A DNA stretch of 34,721 nt from Prevotella sp. (lineage in GTDB: Bacteria > Bacteroidota > Bacteroidia > Bacteroidales > Bacteroidaceae). The notes under the pieces were generated by a model. That model worked only from the letters and a program-made list of their open reading frames with translations. It was not told where the DNA came from and ran no database searches. The stretch spans positions 1 through 34,721 of the forward strand of contig JAILMS010000154.1 in assembly GCA_024692385.1 (NCBI GenBank). The letters are read 5' to 3'. Position numbers and translations under genes: made by a program. This document shows, in pieces, positions 23,705 to 30,264 of this stretch (positions are counted from its first letter, which is position 1; the number at the start of each line of letters is the position of its first letter).

Positions 23705-23725
23705 CACTCGCTTAACGTTAAGAGT

Positions 23726-25516
23726 ATGAAGATAGAACAGCAGATACAGCAGGCCGCGATGGCCGCAGTGAAGGCACTCTACGGACAAGAGGTGCCTGAG
23801 AAGATGGTGCAGCTGCAGAAGACACGCAGCGAGTTTGAGGGTAGTCTGACACTGGTGGTATTCCCCTTTGTCAAGATGGCTCGCAAGAGTCCTGAGCAGA
23901 CTGGTCAGGAGATTGGCCAGTATCTGATGGACAACTGTGAGGCTGTCAGCAAGTTCAACGTAGTGAAGGGTTTCCTGAACCTGAGCATCGCCGACGCTGC
24001 ATGGCTCAACCTGCTGGCTGATATCGACAAGGACGACCACTACGGTGAGAAGAAAGCGGACGAGAATTCTCCCCTCGTCATGATTGAGTACTCATCGCCC
24101 AATACCAACAAGCCTCTGCACCTCGGTCACGTGCGTAACAACCTGCTGGGTTGGTCGCTGGCTCAGATTATGGAGGCTAACGGCAACAAGGTGGTAAAGA
24201 CTAACATCGTGAACGACCGCGGTATCCATATCTGTAAGTCTATGCTCGCCTGGCTGAAATACGGCAATGGCGAGACTCCTGAGACTTCTGGCAAGAAGGG
24301 CGATCACCTGATTGGCGACTACTATGTAGCTTTCGACAAGCACTACCGCGAGGAAATCAAAGAACTCGTGGCACAGGGCATGAACGAGGAGAAGGCCAAG
24401 CAGGAGGCTCCACTCATCAAGGAGGCTCACGAGATGCTCGTAAAATGGGAGCAGAACGACCCCGAGGTACGCGCCTTGTGGGAGAAGATGAACAATTGGG
24501 TATATGCCGGTTTCGACGAGACCTACAAGAAGATGGGTGTCGGCTTCGACAAGATATATTATGAATCACAGACTTACCTGAAGGGTAAGGCCAAGGTAGA
24601 GGAAGGACTCGCCAAGGGTCTCTTCGAGCGCCACGAGGACAACAGCGTATGGGCAGATCTGACTAACGAGGGACTGGACCAGAAACTGCTGCTGCGTAGC
24701 GACGGCACCTCAGTATATATGACGCAGGACATCGGTACTGCCGAGATGCGTTTCAAGGACTACCCCATCGACAAGATGATCTACGTCGTAGGTAACGAGC
24801 AGAACTACCACTTCCAGGTGCTCTCTATCCTGCTGGACCGTCTGGGCTTCAAGTGGGGTAAGGAACTGGTACACTTCTCTTACGGTATGGTGGAGCTGCC
24901 TAACGGTAAGATGAAGAGCCGTGAGGGTACCGTTGTTGATGCTGACGACCTGATGGAGCTGATGGTAGAGGACGCCTACAAGACCTCTATGGAGCTGGGC
25001 AAATTCGACGACATGACTGAGGAGGAGCGCCGTGAGATTGCCCGCATCGTAGGTATGGGTGCCTTGAAGTACTTCATCCTGAAGGTAGACGCTCGCAAGA
25101 ACATGCTGTTCAACCCTGAGGAGTCTATCGACTTCAACGGTAATACGGGTCCATTCATCCAGTACACTTATGCTCGTATCCGCAGTATTCTGAGAAAAGC
25201 AGAAGGTGCGGAAGCAAACTCTACACTCTGCACTCTAAACTCTGAACTTTCTGACAAGGAGGTCGAACTGATTCAGAAGATGAGCGAGTATGGTGCTGCT
25301 GTTGAGCAGGCTGGCAAGGACTATAGTCCTTCTGGCATCGCCAACTACTGTTACGAGCTGACCAAGGTGTTCAACCAGTTCTATCACGACTTCTCTATCC
25401 TCAACGAGCCTGACGAGCAGAAGAAGGCTATCCGCTTGGCGCTGGCCAAGAACGTAGCGAAGATTATCAAGAACGCTATGGCACTGCTGGGTATCGAAGT
25501 TCCTGAGAGAATGTAA
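23726..25516 (+). CDS. argS: Arginyl-tRNA synthetase
   Basis: ArgS charges tRNA-Arg with arginine. This 596-residue class I synthetase has the N-terminal Add1 domain, the HIGH-like motif in SSPNTNKPLHLGHVRNNLLG (about 122-141), the KMSKS-equivalent GKMKSREGTVV (about 394-404) and the C-terminal DALR anticodon-binding helix bundle. The ATG at 23726 gives the family start MKIEQQI; an in-frame ATG at 23675 lies upstream of the P2 -7 box and is rejected. Residues 498-509 (NSTLCTLNSELS) are encoded by a heptamer tandem array at 25217-25251, apparently expanded or inserted in frame in the linker before the DALR domain. It is followed closely by an RNase H gene. Confidence 0.96.
   Translation: MKIEQQIQQAAMAAVKALYGQEVPEKMVQLQKTRSEFEGSLTLVVFPFVKMARKSPEQTGQEIGQYLMDNCEAVSKFNVVKGFLNLSIADAAWLNLLADIDKDDHYGEKKADENSPLVMIEYSSPNTNKPLHLGHVRNNLLGWSLAQIMEANGNKVVKTNIVNDRGIHICKSMLAWLKYGNGETPETSGKKGDHLIGDYYVAFDKHYREEIKELVAQGMNEEKAKQEAPLIKEAHEMLVKWEQNDPEVRALWEKMNNWVYAGFDETYKKMGVGFDKIYYESQTYLKGKAKVEEGLAKGLFERHEDNSVWADLTNEGLDQKLLLRSDGTSVYMTQDIGTAEMRFKDYPIDKMIYVVGNEQNYHFQVLSILLDRLGFKWGKELVHFSYGMVELPNGKMKSREGTVVDADDLMELMVEDAYKTSMELGKFDDMTEEERREIARIVGMGALKYFILKVDARKNMLFNPEESIDFNGNTGPFIQYTYARIRSILRKAEGAEANSTLCTLNSELSDKEVELIQKMSEYGAAVEQAGKDYSPSGIANYCYELTKVFNQFYHDFSILNEPDEQKKAIRLALAKNVAKIIKNAMALLGIEVPERM
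25217..25251 (+). repeat. In-frame heptamer array (NACTCTN) within argS
   Basis: Five 7-bp steps, AACTCTA, CACTCTG, CACTCTA, AACTCTG and AACTTTC, lie inside the argS coding region, beginning exactly on a codon boundary. The encoded residues are low-complexity Ser/Thr/Leu/Asn. Confidence 0.8.
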
Positions 25517-25518
25517 AA

Positions 25519-25546
25519 TATATGTCGCGACTTGTCGCGACATATA
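25519..25546. repeat. TCGCGA hairpin between argS and the RNase H gene
   Basis: A perfect 13-bp inverted repeat, TATATGTCGCGAC / GTCGCGACATATA, has only TT between its arms. It lies 3 bp after the argS stop. There is no T-run on the plus strand, so it is more likely an RNA-stabilising or processing hairpin, a protein site or a dispersed palindrome than a terminator. Confidence 0.75.
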
Positions 25547-25557
25547 AAAAAGAAGTT

Positions 25558-26019
25558 ATGGTTCAGAATCCTCCCGACTATAGACACGACACCGTACTGC
25601 CCTTGCCCCTTGAGGTAAGGGCAGACGCGTGGGCTGTAGATGCTGCATGCAGCGGCAATCCTGGGCCTATGGAGTATCAGGCCATAGACCTGCAGACAGG
25701 TGCCCGCGTGTTCCATTTCGGTCCGATGAAGGGTACCAACAATATCGGAGAGTTTCTGGCTATTGTCCATGCGCTGGCGCTGATGCAGCAGCAAGGGCTA
25801 CACGACAAGGCTATCTATAGCGACTCTTATAACGCAATTCTGTGGGTACAGAAACGTAAATGCAAGACAAAATTAGAGCGTACTCCTGAGACGGAGCCGC
25901 TCTACCAAATTATTCTGCGCGCCGAGCGTTGGTTGAACACACATACATGGCGCAATCCTATCATCAAATGGGAGACCCAGAAATGGGGCGAAGTACCTGC
26001 CGACTTCGGTAGAAAGTAA
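25558..26019 (+). CDS. Ribonuclease H-like protein
   Basis: This 153-residue protein has the RNase HI fold and all four expected acidic residues: Asp28 in AVDAACSGNPGPMEY, Glu65 in GTNNIGEFLAIVHAL, Asp89 in IYSDSYNAILWV and Asp149 in VPADFGRK. It should cleave RNA in RNA-DNA hybrids. The in-frame ATG at 25522 would place the first codons inside a perfect hairpin; 25558 lies after an A-rich AAAAAAGAAG leader and is preferred, though not certain. The N-terminal segment TVLPLPLEVRADAW is encoded by a second palindromic stretch (25597-25624). Likely cotranscribed with argS; ended by the terminator at 26018-26046. Confidence 0.88.
   Translation: MVQNPPDYRHDTVLPLPLEVRADAWAVDAACSGNPGPMEYQAIDLQTGARVFHFGPMKGTNNIGEFLAIVHALALMQQQGLHDKAIYSDSYNAILWVQKRKCKTKLERTPETEPLYQIILRAERWLNTHTWRNPIIKWETQKWGEVPADFGRK
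25597..25624. repeat. Palindrome inside the RNase H coding region
   Basis: CTGCCCTT (25597-25604) and AAGGGCAG (25617-25624) form a perfect 8-bp stem. The 12-nt spacer itself contains CC-TTGA-GG. It encodes part of the N-terminal segment before the first catalytic Asp. Confidence 0.6.
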
Positions 26020-26046
26020 GCCTACCCTCCTTCGAGGAGGGGCTTT
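26018..26046. terminator. Terminator between the RNase H gene and ribD
   Basis: AGCC and CCCTCCT pair with AGGAGGG and GGCT around a TCG loop, followed by T5. Its first base lies within the RNase H stop codon and it ends 1 bp before the ribD stop on the other strand. The core CCCTCC...GGAGGGG matches the palindromic elements found in the TPK gene and prmC. Confidence 0.8.
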
Positions 26047-26973
26047 TTATTGAAGGGCCTTGATATACCTCCTTATTTGATTATCACCATAGACTTCAGA
26101 CGATAGAAGACTAACGTCTGAAGGTATCTGTGGAGCGCGCGTACCGTCACTGACAGTGATGGCGCCTGTTTCTACGCGTATTTCATCCCACAGATCAGCC
26201 TCGATAAATGACTCATGCGTCTTGCGACCACCTTCTACTATCAGCGATTGGATACCTTGTTGATAGAGGTCGTCAATCTGCTGCTGTAGAGGTCGCTGAT
26301 GCGTCAGCACCACACGCTTCGGATTAGGGCCATACCAATGACGAACCGTCAGCTGCGGATGCTCCCTGGACTCAGTGGTATGTCCCACCAGTATGGCATC
26401 CTCTTCAGCACGCAACTGGTGACTGACCATCTGCGTCTGTTCGTTGGATATCTGTAGCGCCATGCCGTGATCATCAATGAATCCGTTAGCGGTCTGTGCC
26501 CACTTCAGGATGATATACGGACGGTGCTTAGAATGATAGGTAAAGAAGCGGCGGTTCAACCACTGGCATTCCTTTTCCAGCACACCCACCATGACCTCAA
26601 TGCCTGCCTTGCGCAGCTTCTCAATACCCCTACCCTGCACCTCAGCAAACGGGTCTATGGTACCTACCACCACACGACGTACACCTTTCTTGATAATAAG
26701 GTCGGCACAAGGCGGTGTCTTGCCATAGTGTGAGCAGGGCTCTAAGCTGACATAGATGATAGCATCTTTCAGCAGTGCCTCATCCTCTGGCTTCACAGCA
26801 GCAAAAGCATTGACCTCAGCATGGCCTTGTCCACAGCGCACATGGTAGCCCTCACCGATAATACGATTATTTGCAACAATTACCGCTCCTACCATTGGAT
26901 TGGGGCGTACGCCCTGTATACCATTCGCTGCCAACTGCAGGCAGCGCTGCATATATTTTTCATCAATGCCCAT
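26047..26973 (-). CDS. ribD: Bifunctional riboflavin biosynthesis deaminase/reductase
   Basis: RibD carries out the second and third steps of riboflavin synthesis: deamination of the diaminopyrimidine ribosyl phosphate, then NADPH-dependent side-chain reduction. The 308-residue protein has the zinc deaminase domain with HAEVNAF (HAE at 51-53) and PCSHYGKTPPC (79-89; Cys80 and Cys89 as ligands), then a DHFR-like reductase domain from about 145 (PYIILKWAQTANGFID, AILVGHTTE, SLIVEGGRKTHESFI). The ATG at 26973 gives the family start MGIDEKYMQRCLQLA; a TTG further upstream lies within a heptamer array. It is somewhat shorter than the ~360-residue E. coli enzyme. It is divergent from prmC. Confidence 0.95.
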   Translation of the reverse strand: MGIDEKYMQRCLQLAANGIQGVRPNPMVGAVIVANNRIIGEGYHVRCGQGHAEVNAFAAVKPEDEALLKDAIIYVSLEPCSHYGKTPPCADLIIKKGVRRVVVGTIDPFAEVQGRGIEKLRKAGIEVMVGVLEKECQWLNRRFFTYHSKHRPYIILKWAQTANGFIDDHGMALQISNEQTQMVSHQLRAEEDAILVGHTTESREHPQLTVRHWYGPNPKRVVLTHQRPLQQQIDDLYQQGIQSLIVEGGRKTHESFIEADLWDEIRVETGAITVSDGTRAPQIPSDVSLLSSEVYGDNQIRRYIKALQ

Positions 26974-26979
26974 ATTATT

Positions 26980-27009
26980 TTCAACTTTCAACTATCAACT
27001 ATCAACTAT
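26980..27009 (-). repeat. Heptamer array (AGTTGAN) upstream of ribD
   Basis: Read on the minus strand, four heptamers run AGTTGAT, AGTTGAT, AGTTGAA, AGTTGAA, ending 6-7 bp before the ribD ATG. The unit family is the same as at 22067-22087 in front of pnuT. It also lies in the -33 region of the divergent prmC promoter. Confidence 0.8.
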
Positions 27010-27015
27010 TTTCAC

Positions 27016-27023
27016 TACCTTTG
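27016..27023 (+). promoter_or_regulatory. -7 box directly before the prmC start codon
   Basis: TACCTTTG ends only 4 bp before the ATG at 27028. If used, transcription would begin at or inside the start codon, giving a leaderless or nearly leaderless mRNA. Confidence 0.6.
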
Positions 27024-27027
27024 CAGT

Positions 27028-27879
27028 ATGAATTACAATGAATTGTGGCACCAGTTGGCACCGCTCTATGGCGATGGCGAGGCAAAAGCTATCGCACAGA
27101 TGGTTTATGAAGTGCGCTTTGGCCTATCGCTGTCAGACCTTTACCTCGGCAAAGATACACAATTATCTGCAGACTGCCAAGCTGAAATGCAGGAAATTGC
27201 CGAAAGACTACTGCAAAACGAGCCCGTACAGTATGTATTGGGCGAAGCAACATTCTGCAGTCGCACATTCCATGTAGAGCCAGGCATTCTGATACCACGC
27301 CCAGAAACGGAGCACCTCTGCCGTCTCATCACAAAACATACTACGGATGGTTCCCCCATTCGTACCATTCTTGACATCGGTACAGGTAGCGGTTGTATCG
27401 CCATTACGCTGGCACTCGACATCCCGGGAGCGCAAGTCACTGCTTGGGATATCTCGCCTACTGCCCTGCGAGTGGCCAAAGACAACGCACAACGCCTGGG
27501 AGTAGACATCACCTTTAAAGAAGTTGATATGCTCAGCGTACCATACTCACCTCCCTATGGAGGGGTTGGGGGAGGCTTTGACCTCATCGTCAGCAATCCG
27601 CCTTACATCTGTGACAGCGAGGCCGAGCAGATGGATGCCAACGTGCTGGACTACGAACCAGAGACAGCCCTCTTCGTGCCTGATGATAATCCGCTACAGT
27701 TCTATGTACCCATTATGAACTATGCCCAGTCTGCCCTTCATCCTGGTGGACAACTGTGGTTAGAGACCAACCCACTATACGAAGAAATGATTGAGGAACG
27801 ATTGCTCGAACTGGGCTTCAACGTCATAGCCCACGATGACCAGTTTGGCAAGACTCGTTTTATTCAAGCCATACAATGA
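27028..27879 (+). CDS. prmC: Peptide chain release factor N5-glutamine methyltransferase
   Basis: PrmC (HemK) methylates the glutamine of the GGQ motif in release factors, raising termination efficiency. The 283-residue protein has an N-terminal helical RF-binding domain, then a SAM-dependent methyltransferase core with ILDIGTGSGCIAI (114-126) and the amide-binding NPPY (190-193). Residues 172-184 (PYSPPYGGVGGGF) are an unusual Gly/Pro-rich stretch just before DLIVSNPPY; they are encoded by a palindromic repeat also found in the TPK gene. The start MNYNELWHQL fits the family. The stop overlaps recX as ATGA. Confidence 0.95.
   Translation: MNYNELWHQLAPLYGDGEAKAIAQMVYEVRFGLSLSDLYLGKDTQLSADCQAEMQEIAERLLQNEPVQYVLGEATFCSRTFHVEPGILIPRPETEHLCRLITKHTTDGSPIRTILDIGTGSGCIAITLALDIPGAQVTAWDISPTALRVAKDNAQRLGVDITFKEVDMLSVPYSPPYGGVGGGFDLIVSNPPYICDSEAEQMDANVLDYEPETALFVPDDNPLQFYVPIMNYAQSALHPGGQLWLETNPLYEEMIEERLLELGFNVIAHDDQFGKTRFIQAIQ
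27548..27578. repeat. GC-rich palindromic element inside prmC
   Basis: The hairpin core CCTCC-CTAT-GGAGG (27550-27563 region) is followed by GGTTGGGGGAGGCTT. By eye it aligns without gaps to 22785-22815 at 24 of 31 positions. Here the first base falls in codon position 2, a different frame from that in the TPK gene. Confidence 0.75.
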
Positions 27880-28352
27880 AACAGAAAACTGAAAATGATG
27901 CATACCTGACGCTGGCTGCACTATGTGCACAAGCCGAGCATTGTCAATATGAGATGCTGGAGAAAATGCGTCGCTGGGAACTGCCTGAAGAAGAGCAGGC
28001 CCGCGTGATGCACCGTCTGGTCAGCGAGCGCTATGTCGATGACGAGCGCTATGCCCGTGCCTTCGTCAAGGATAAGGTACGCTACAACAAGTGGGGCCGT
28101 CGCAAGGTAGAACAGGCTCTTTGGCAGAAGCGTATCGACGAAGACATCCGCCAGCGGGTACTCGACGAGGTGGATGATGACGAGTACCTCAGTGTTCTCA
28201 AGCCCCTGCTACAGCAGAAGCGTCGCACCACAAAGGCCAGCAGCGACTACGAGCTCAACCAGAAGTTGGTACGTTTTGCCATCAGTCGCGGTTTTACTTA
28301 CGACATCATCCGGAAATGTTTAGACATTGACGATGTTCCAGATGAAGATTAA
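27876..28352 (+). CDS. recX: Regulatory protein RecX
   Basis: RecX modulates RecA filament growth and strand exchange. This 158-residue basic/acidic helical protein shows the RecX three-helix repeats: RRWELPEEEQARVMHRLVSERYVDDERYARAFVKDK in the first half, described by its key YVDDERYA (near 51-58) and KWGRRKVEQALWQKRI (near 72-87), then a C-terminal repeat ending RGFTYDIIRKCLDI. Length is normal. It is translationally coupled to prmC by an ATGA overlap and followed 14 bp later by the comF-like gene. Confidence 0.88.
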   Translation: MKQKTENDAYLTLAALCAQAEHCQYEMLEKMRRWELPEEEQARVMHRLVSERYVDDERYARAFVKDKVRYNKWGRRKVEQALWQKRIDEDIRQRVLDEVDDDEYLSVLKPLLQQKRRTTKASSDYELNQKLVRFAISRGFTYDIIRKCLDIDDVPDED

Positions 28353-28366
28353 ATTCTCAATTTCCC

Positions 28367-29059
28367 ATGAACTGGTGGACACGCTTTCTTGACTTCATCT
28401 CACCACGAGTGTGCGTAGTGTGTGATCATCGGTTAGCACCCACCGAGCGTTCCCTCTGCGGTGTATGCCTGTTCCACCTGCCCCGCACCGATTTCTATCT
28501 GAAGCCATTAGACAATCCCATGGCTCAGCTCTTCTGGAAACTGACAAATATCCAGAAAGCAGCGGCACTCTTCTACCATCAGCCACACTCCGAGACAGCC
28601 CAACTAATCTACCGACTGAAATACAACAATCGTCCCGACATTGGCGAGGATATGGGGCGCGTCATGGCACAGGAGCTGCTGCGCTCCGACTTCTTCAGCG
28701 ACATCGACGTACTACTACCCGTACCATTGTCTCGCAAACGTTTCCGTCAGCGTGGCTATAACCAAAGTGAGATGTTGGCCATCGGCATCAGCGACATCAC
28801 GCACAAACCCATTATTACGAATGCTCTACAACGTAAAGACTTCCACCAGAGTCAGACAACGCTGAACCGCTGGCAGCGTCAGGAGAATGTAGCCGATACC
28901 TTTCAGCTCACAGACGATAGCCAGCTACAAGGCAAGCACGTCCTGCTCATCGACGACATCTGTACCACTGGTGCCACGCTTATAGCCTGCTCCAATGCAC
29001 TCAGAGCTATTGAGGGCATTCGTATCAGCGTGCTTACCCTCGGCTTTACAAAAGAATAA
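28367..29059 (+). CDS. comF: ComF-family phosphoribosyltransferase-like protein
   Basis: This 230-residue protein has an N-terminal zinc-finger-like motif, CVVC (Cys16, Cys19) and CGVC (Cys31, Cys34), and a C-terminal type I phosphoribosyltransferase domain with the PRPP loop VLLIDDICTTGATL (192-205). Other family marks are VLLPVPLSRKRFRQRGYNQSE (key RGYNQ near 131) and QRKDFHQSQTTLNRWQR. ComF proteins are required for DNA uptake in competent bacteria and also occur in non-competent ones, where the role is unclear. It ends the prmC-recX-comF operon just before tRNA-Arg, which is transcribed toward it. The comM/yifB gene in this window is a second competence-associated gene. Confidence 0.92.
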   Translation: MNWWTRFLDFISPRVCVVCDHRLAPTERSLCGVCLFHLPRTDFYLKPLDNPMAQLFWKLTNIQKAAALFYHQPHSETAQLIYRLKYNNRPDIGEDMGRVMAQELLRSDFFSDIDVLLPVPLSRKRFRQRGYNQSEMLAIGISDITHKPIITNALQRKDFHQSQTTLNRWQRQENVADTFQLTDDSQLQGKHVLLIDDICTTGATLIACSNALRAIEGIRISVLTLGFTKE

Positions 29060-29097
29060 AACAAAAGTGAGAAGCCATTACTGGTTTCTCACTCAGG

Positions 29098-29169
29098 TAC
29101 CCCGACCGAGAATCGAACTCGGAACTAAGCTTTAGGAGAGCCTTGTTATATCCATTTAACTATCAGGGC
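29098..29169 (-). tRNA. tRNA-Arg (anticodon CCT)
   Basis: This 72-nt cloverleaf lies on the minus strand. The acceptor GCCCTGA pairs with TCGGGGT, using G-T at the terminal pair and one inner G-T. The D arm is GTTA/TAAC, the anticodon stem AGGCT/AGCTT closes loop CTCCTAA with CCT (arginine, AGG codons), and the T arm is CCGAG/CTCGG with TTCGATT. The discriminator is A; CCA is not fully encoded. Its promoter is shared in mirror image with the MaoC-like gene. Confidence 0.9.
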
Positions 29170-29181
29170 AATAAAAAGTGC

Positions 29182-29223
29182 TGCAAAGGTAGTCATTTTT
29201 TATGGAAAATGACTACCTTTGCA
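29182..29223. promoter_or_regulatory. Palindromic divergent promoter (tRNA-Arg / MaoC-like gene)
   Basis: A perfect 18-bp inverted repeat, TGCAAAGGTAGTCATTTT (29182-29199) and AAAATGACTACCTTTGCA (29206-29223), has a 6-bp spacer. Each arm contains a TACCTTTG -7 box pointing outward: minus strand for tRNA-Arg, plus strand (29214-29221) for the gene at 29252. Each promoter's -33 region lies in the other's arm. Confidence 0.85.
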
Positions 29224-29251
29224 CTAGAATTTTACAAAATCATCAAATTCT

Positions 29252-29716
29252 ATGGGAAAATTAGTCATTAACTCGTATGACGAGTTTGCCGCCCATCTGG
29301 GCGAAGAGCTGGGAGCCTCTGACTGGCTGCTGGTAGATCAGGATCGTATCAACCTGTTTGCTGATGCTACGCTGGACCACCAGTGGATACATGTTGATGT
29401 AGCACGCGCCAAGGAGGAAAGCCCCTACAAGTCTACCATCGCCCACGGCTATCTCACGCTGAGTCTGCTGCCCTACATGTGGGATCAGATTATCGAGGTC
29501 AACAACATTAAGATGCTGGTCAACTATGGTATGACCGATATGCGCTTTGGTCAGCCCGTTATCACTGGCAGCCGTGTACGTCTGGTTACTACGCTGCACA
29601 GCATCCAGAATCTGCGTGGCATCTGCAAGGCAGAGATTAAGTTCAAGATTGAGATTGAAGGACAGCGCAAGCCCGCTCTCGAGGGTATCGCAGCCTTCCT
29701 GTACTATTTCAACTAA
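29252..29716 (+). CDS. MaoC-like (R)-specific enoyl-CoA hydratase-family protein
   Basis: This 154-residue single hot-dog domain protein belongs to the MaoC/R-hydratase family. The hydratase motif is FADATLDHQWIHVD, with Asp42 and His47 as the likely catalytic pair, followed by STIAHGYLTLSLLP (61-74), the conserved helix region. Members hydrate enoyl thioesters or act in related acyl-chain reactions. Length fits the family norm of ~150. It is monocistronic: own -7 box at 29214-29221, a leader of about 25 nt, and a terminator downstream. Confidence 0.9.
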   Translation: MGKLVINSYDEFAAHLGEELGASDWLLVDQDRINLFADATLDHQWIHVDVARAKEESPYKSTIAHGYLTLSLLPYMWDQIIEVNNIKMLVNYGMTDMRFGQPVITGSRVRLVTTLHSIQNLRGICKAEIKFKIEIEGQRKPALEGIAAFLYYFN

Positions 29717-29720
29717 TATC

Positions 29721-29756
29721 TCTAGTCAGACTAGTTGAACTAGTTATACTAGAATT
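29721..29756. repeat. 9-bp tandem array (ACTAGTTNN)
   Basis: Four 9-bp steps, TCTAGTCAG, ACTAGTTGA, ACTAGTTAT and ACTAGAATT, lie between the MaoC-like gene stop and its terminator. It is another member of the short-period tandem arrays in this window. Confidence 0.7.
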
Positions 29757-29760
29757 TAAG

Positions 29761-29795
29761 AAACAGCCCGCTTCCAATTGGAGGTGGGCTGTTTT
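29761..29795. terminator. Bidirectional terminator between the MaoC-like gene and the sigma operon
   Basis: AAACAGCCC pairs with GGGCTGTTT, with the inner arms extending through CTTCC/GGAGG toward an AATT centre, followed by TTTTCTT. It sits 1 bp before the stop of the last gene of the minus-strand sigma operon, so it should end both transcripts. Confidence 0.85.
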
Positions 29796-29796
29796 C

Positions 29797-30264
29797 TTAT
29801 TGCGTCATCTTCATCACATCCTCGAGTGTAAACTTACCCGAGAATACCATGATAGTCACATCATCTTTCTCATCTACCTGCATAGCAACGACAGACTGCT
29901 GCTTACCTATATGATGATAGATGTTCACCTTGCTGTTGTCCTCATTCATCTGCATCAGCAACTCGTATTTATCCTTTGTTATCAGTGCCTTGACGTCGTT
30001 CTTCAGCTTCGTCTGAGCCGATTTGCTTTCAGCATGGATAATCTGAATGCCCGACAACTTACTGGCCAGGCTCTTTACATCCACGCCAGGAACCTGCGGT
30101 GTAGCCTGTTTACCCACCATGCCCAGCATGAATTTAGAGATATACACATAACTGACATCTTTCATGTCGGAATATTTCTCGAATGCCTTGACCTGGGCAT
30201 TGGCAGTGAGGCTGCTCAGAGCCACTACCACACAAAGGAGTGCCTTAATGATTGTCTGTTTCAT
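29797..30264 (-). CDS. Exported DUF4252-like protein (last gene of the sigma operon)
   Basis: This 155-residue protein has a signal peptide, MKQTIIKALLCVVVALSSLTANAQ minus its last residues, with cleavage likely after TANAQ. The mature domain fits DUF4252, a small Bacteroidota exported domain of unknown function: YVYISKFMLG near 39-48, a helix, SKSAQTKLKNDVKAL, and strands VNIYHHIG and DDVTIMVFSGKF. It overlaps the end of the anti-sigma-like gene by 20 bp. A second DUF4252-like protein heads the operon (31998-32504). Function is unknown; linkage to ECF sigma/anti-sigma genes suggests a role in sensing or responding to envelope state. Confidence 0.7.
   Translation of the reverse strand: MKQTIIKALLCVVVALSSLTANAQVKAFEKYSDMKDVSYVYISKFMLGMVGKQATPQVPGVDVKSLASKLSGIQIIHAESKSAQTKLKNDVKALITKDKYELLMQMNEDNSKVNIYHHIGKQQSVVAMQVDEKDDVTIMVFSGKFTLEDVMKMTQ

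Larger units (their letters stand above)
23283..23725. other. 443-bp gene-free region before argS
   Basis: I see no credible gene here on either strand. It holds, in order: most of the nested inverted-repeat element (to 23433); a perfect 12-bp tandem duplication GGCACAAAACAA (23444-23467); a hairpin CTGTAGCC/GGCTACAG (23496-23517); a hairpin ACAGCTAATAC/GTATTAGCTGT (23535-23562), whose arm also occurs as a direct repeat at 23514-23524; and two promoter cassettes (23589-23620 and 23674-23704) in front of argS. A structured RNA or the remains of a small mobile element are both possible. Confidence 0.7.

Noticed and set aside
26974-26991. Upstream TTG start for ribD adding MKVENN
   Set aside because: It lies within a heptamer repeat array, and the ATG at 26973 gives the conserved family start.
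4119-29059. Natural competence system based on comM and comF genes
   Set aside because: Both genes are widespread in non-competent bacteria, lie about 23 kb apart, and no DNA-uptake machinery is present in the window.
29098-29169. tRNA genes as integration sites for a mobile element
   Set aside because: No integrase gene and no direct repeat of a tRNA 3' end near any of the three tRNAs.
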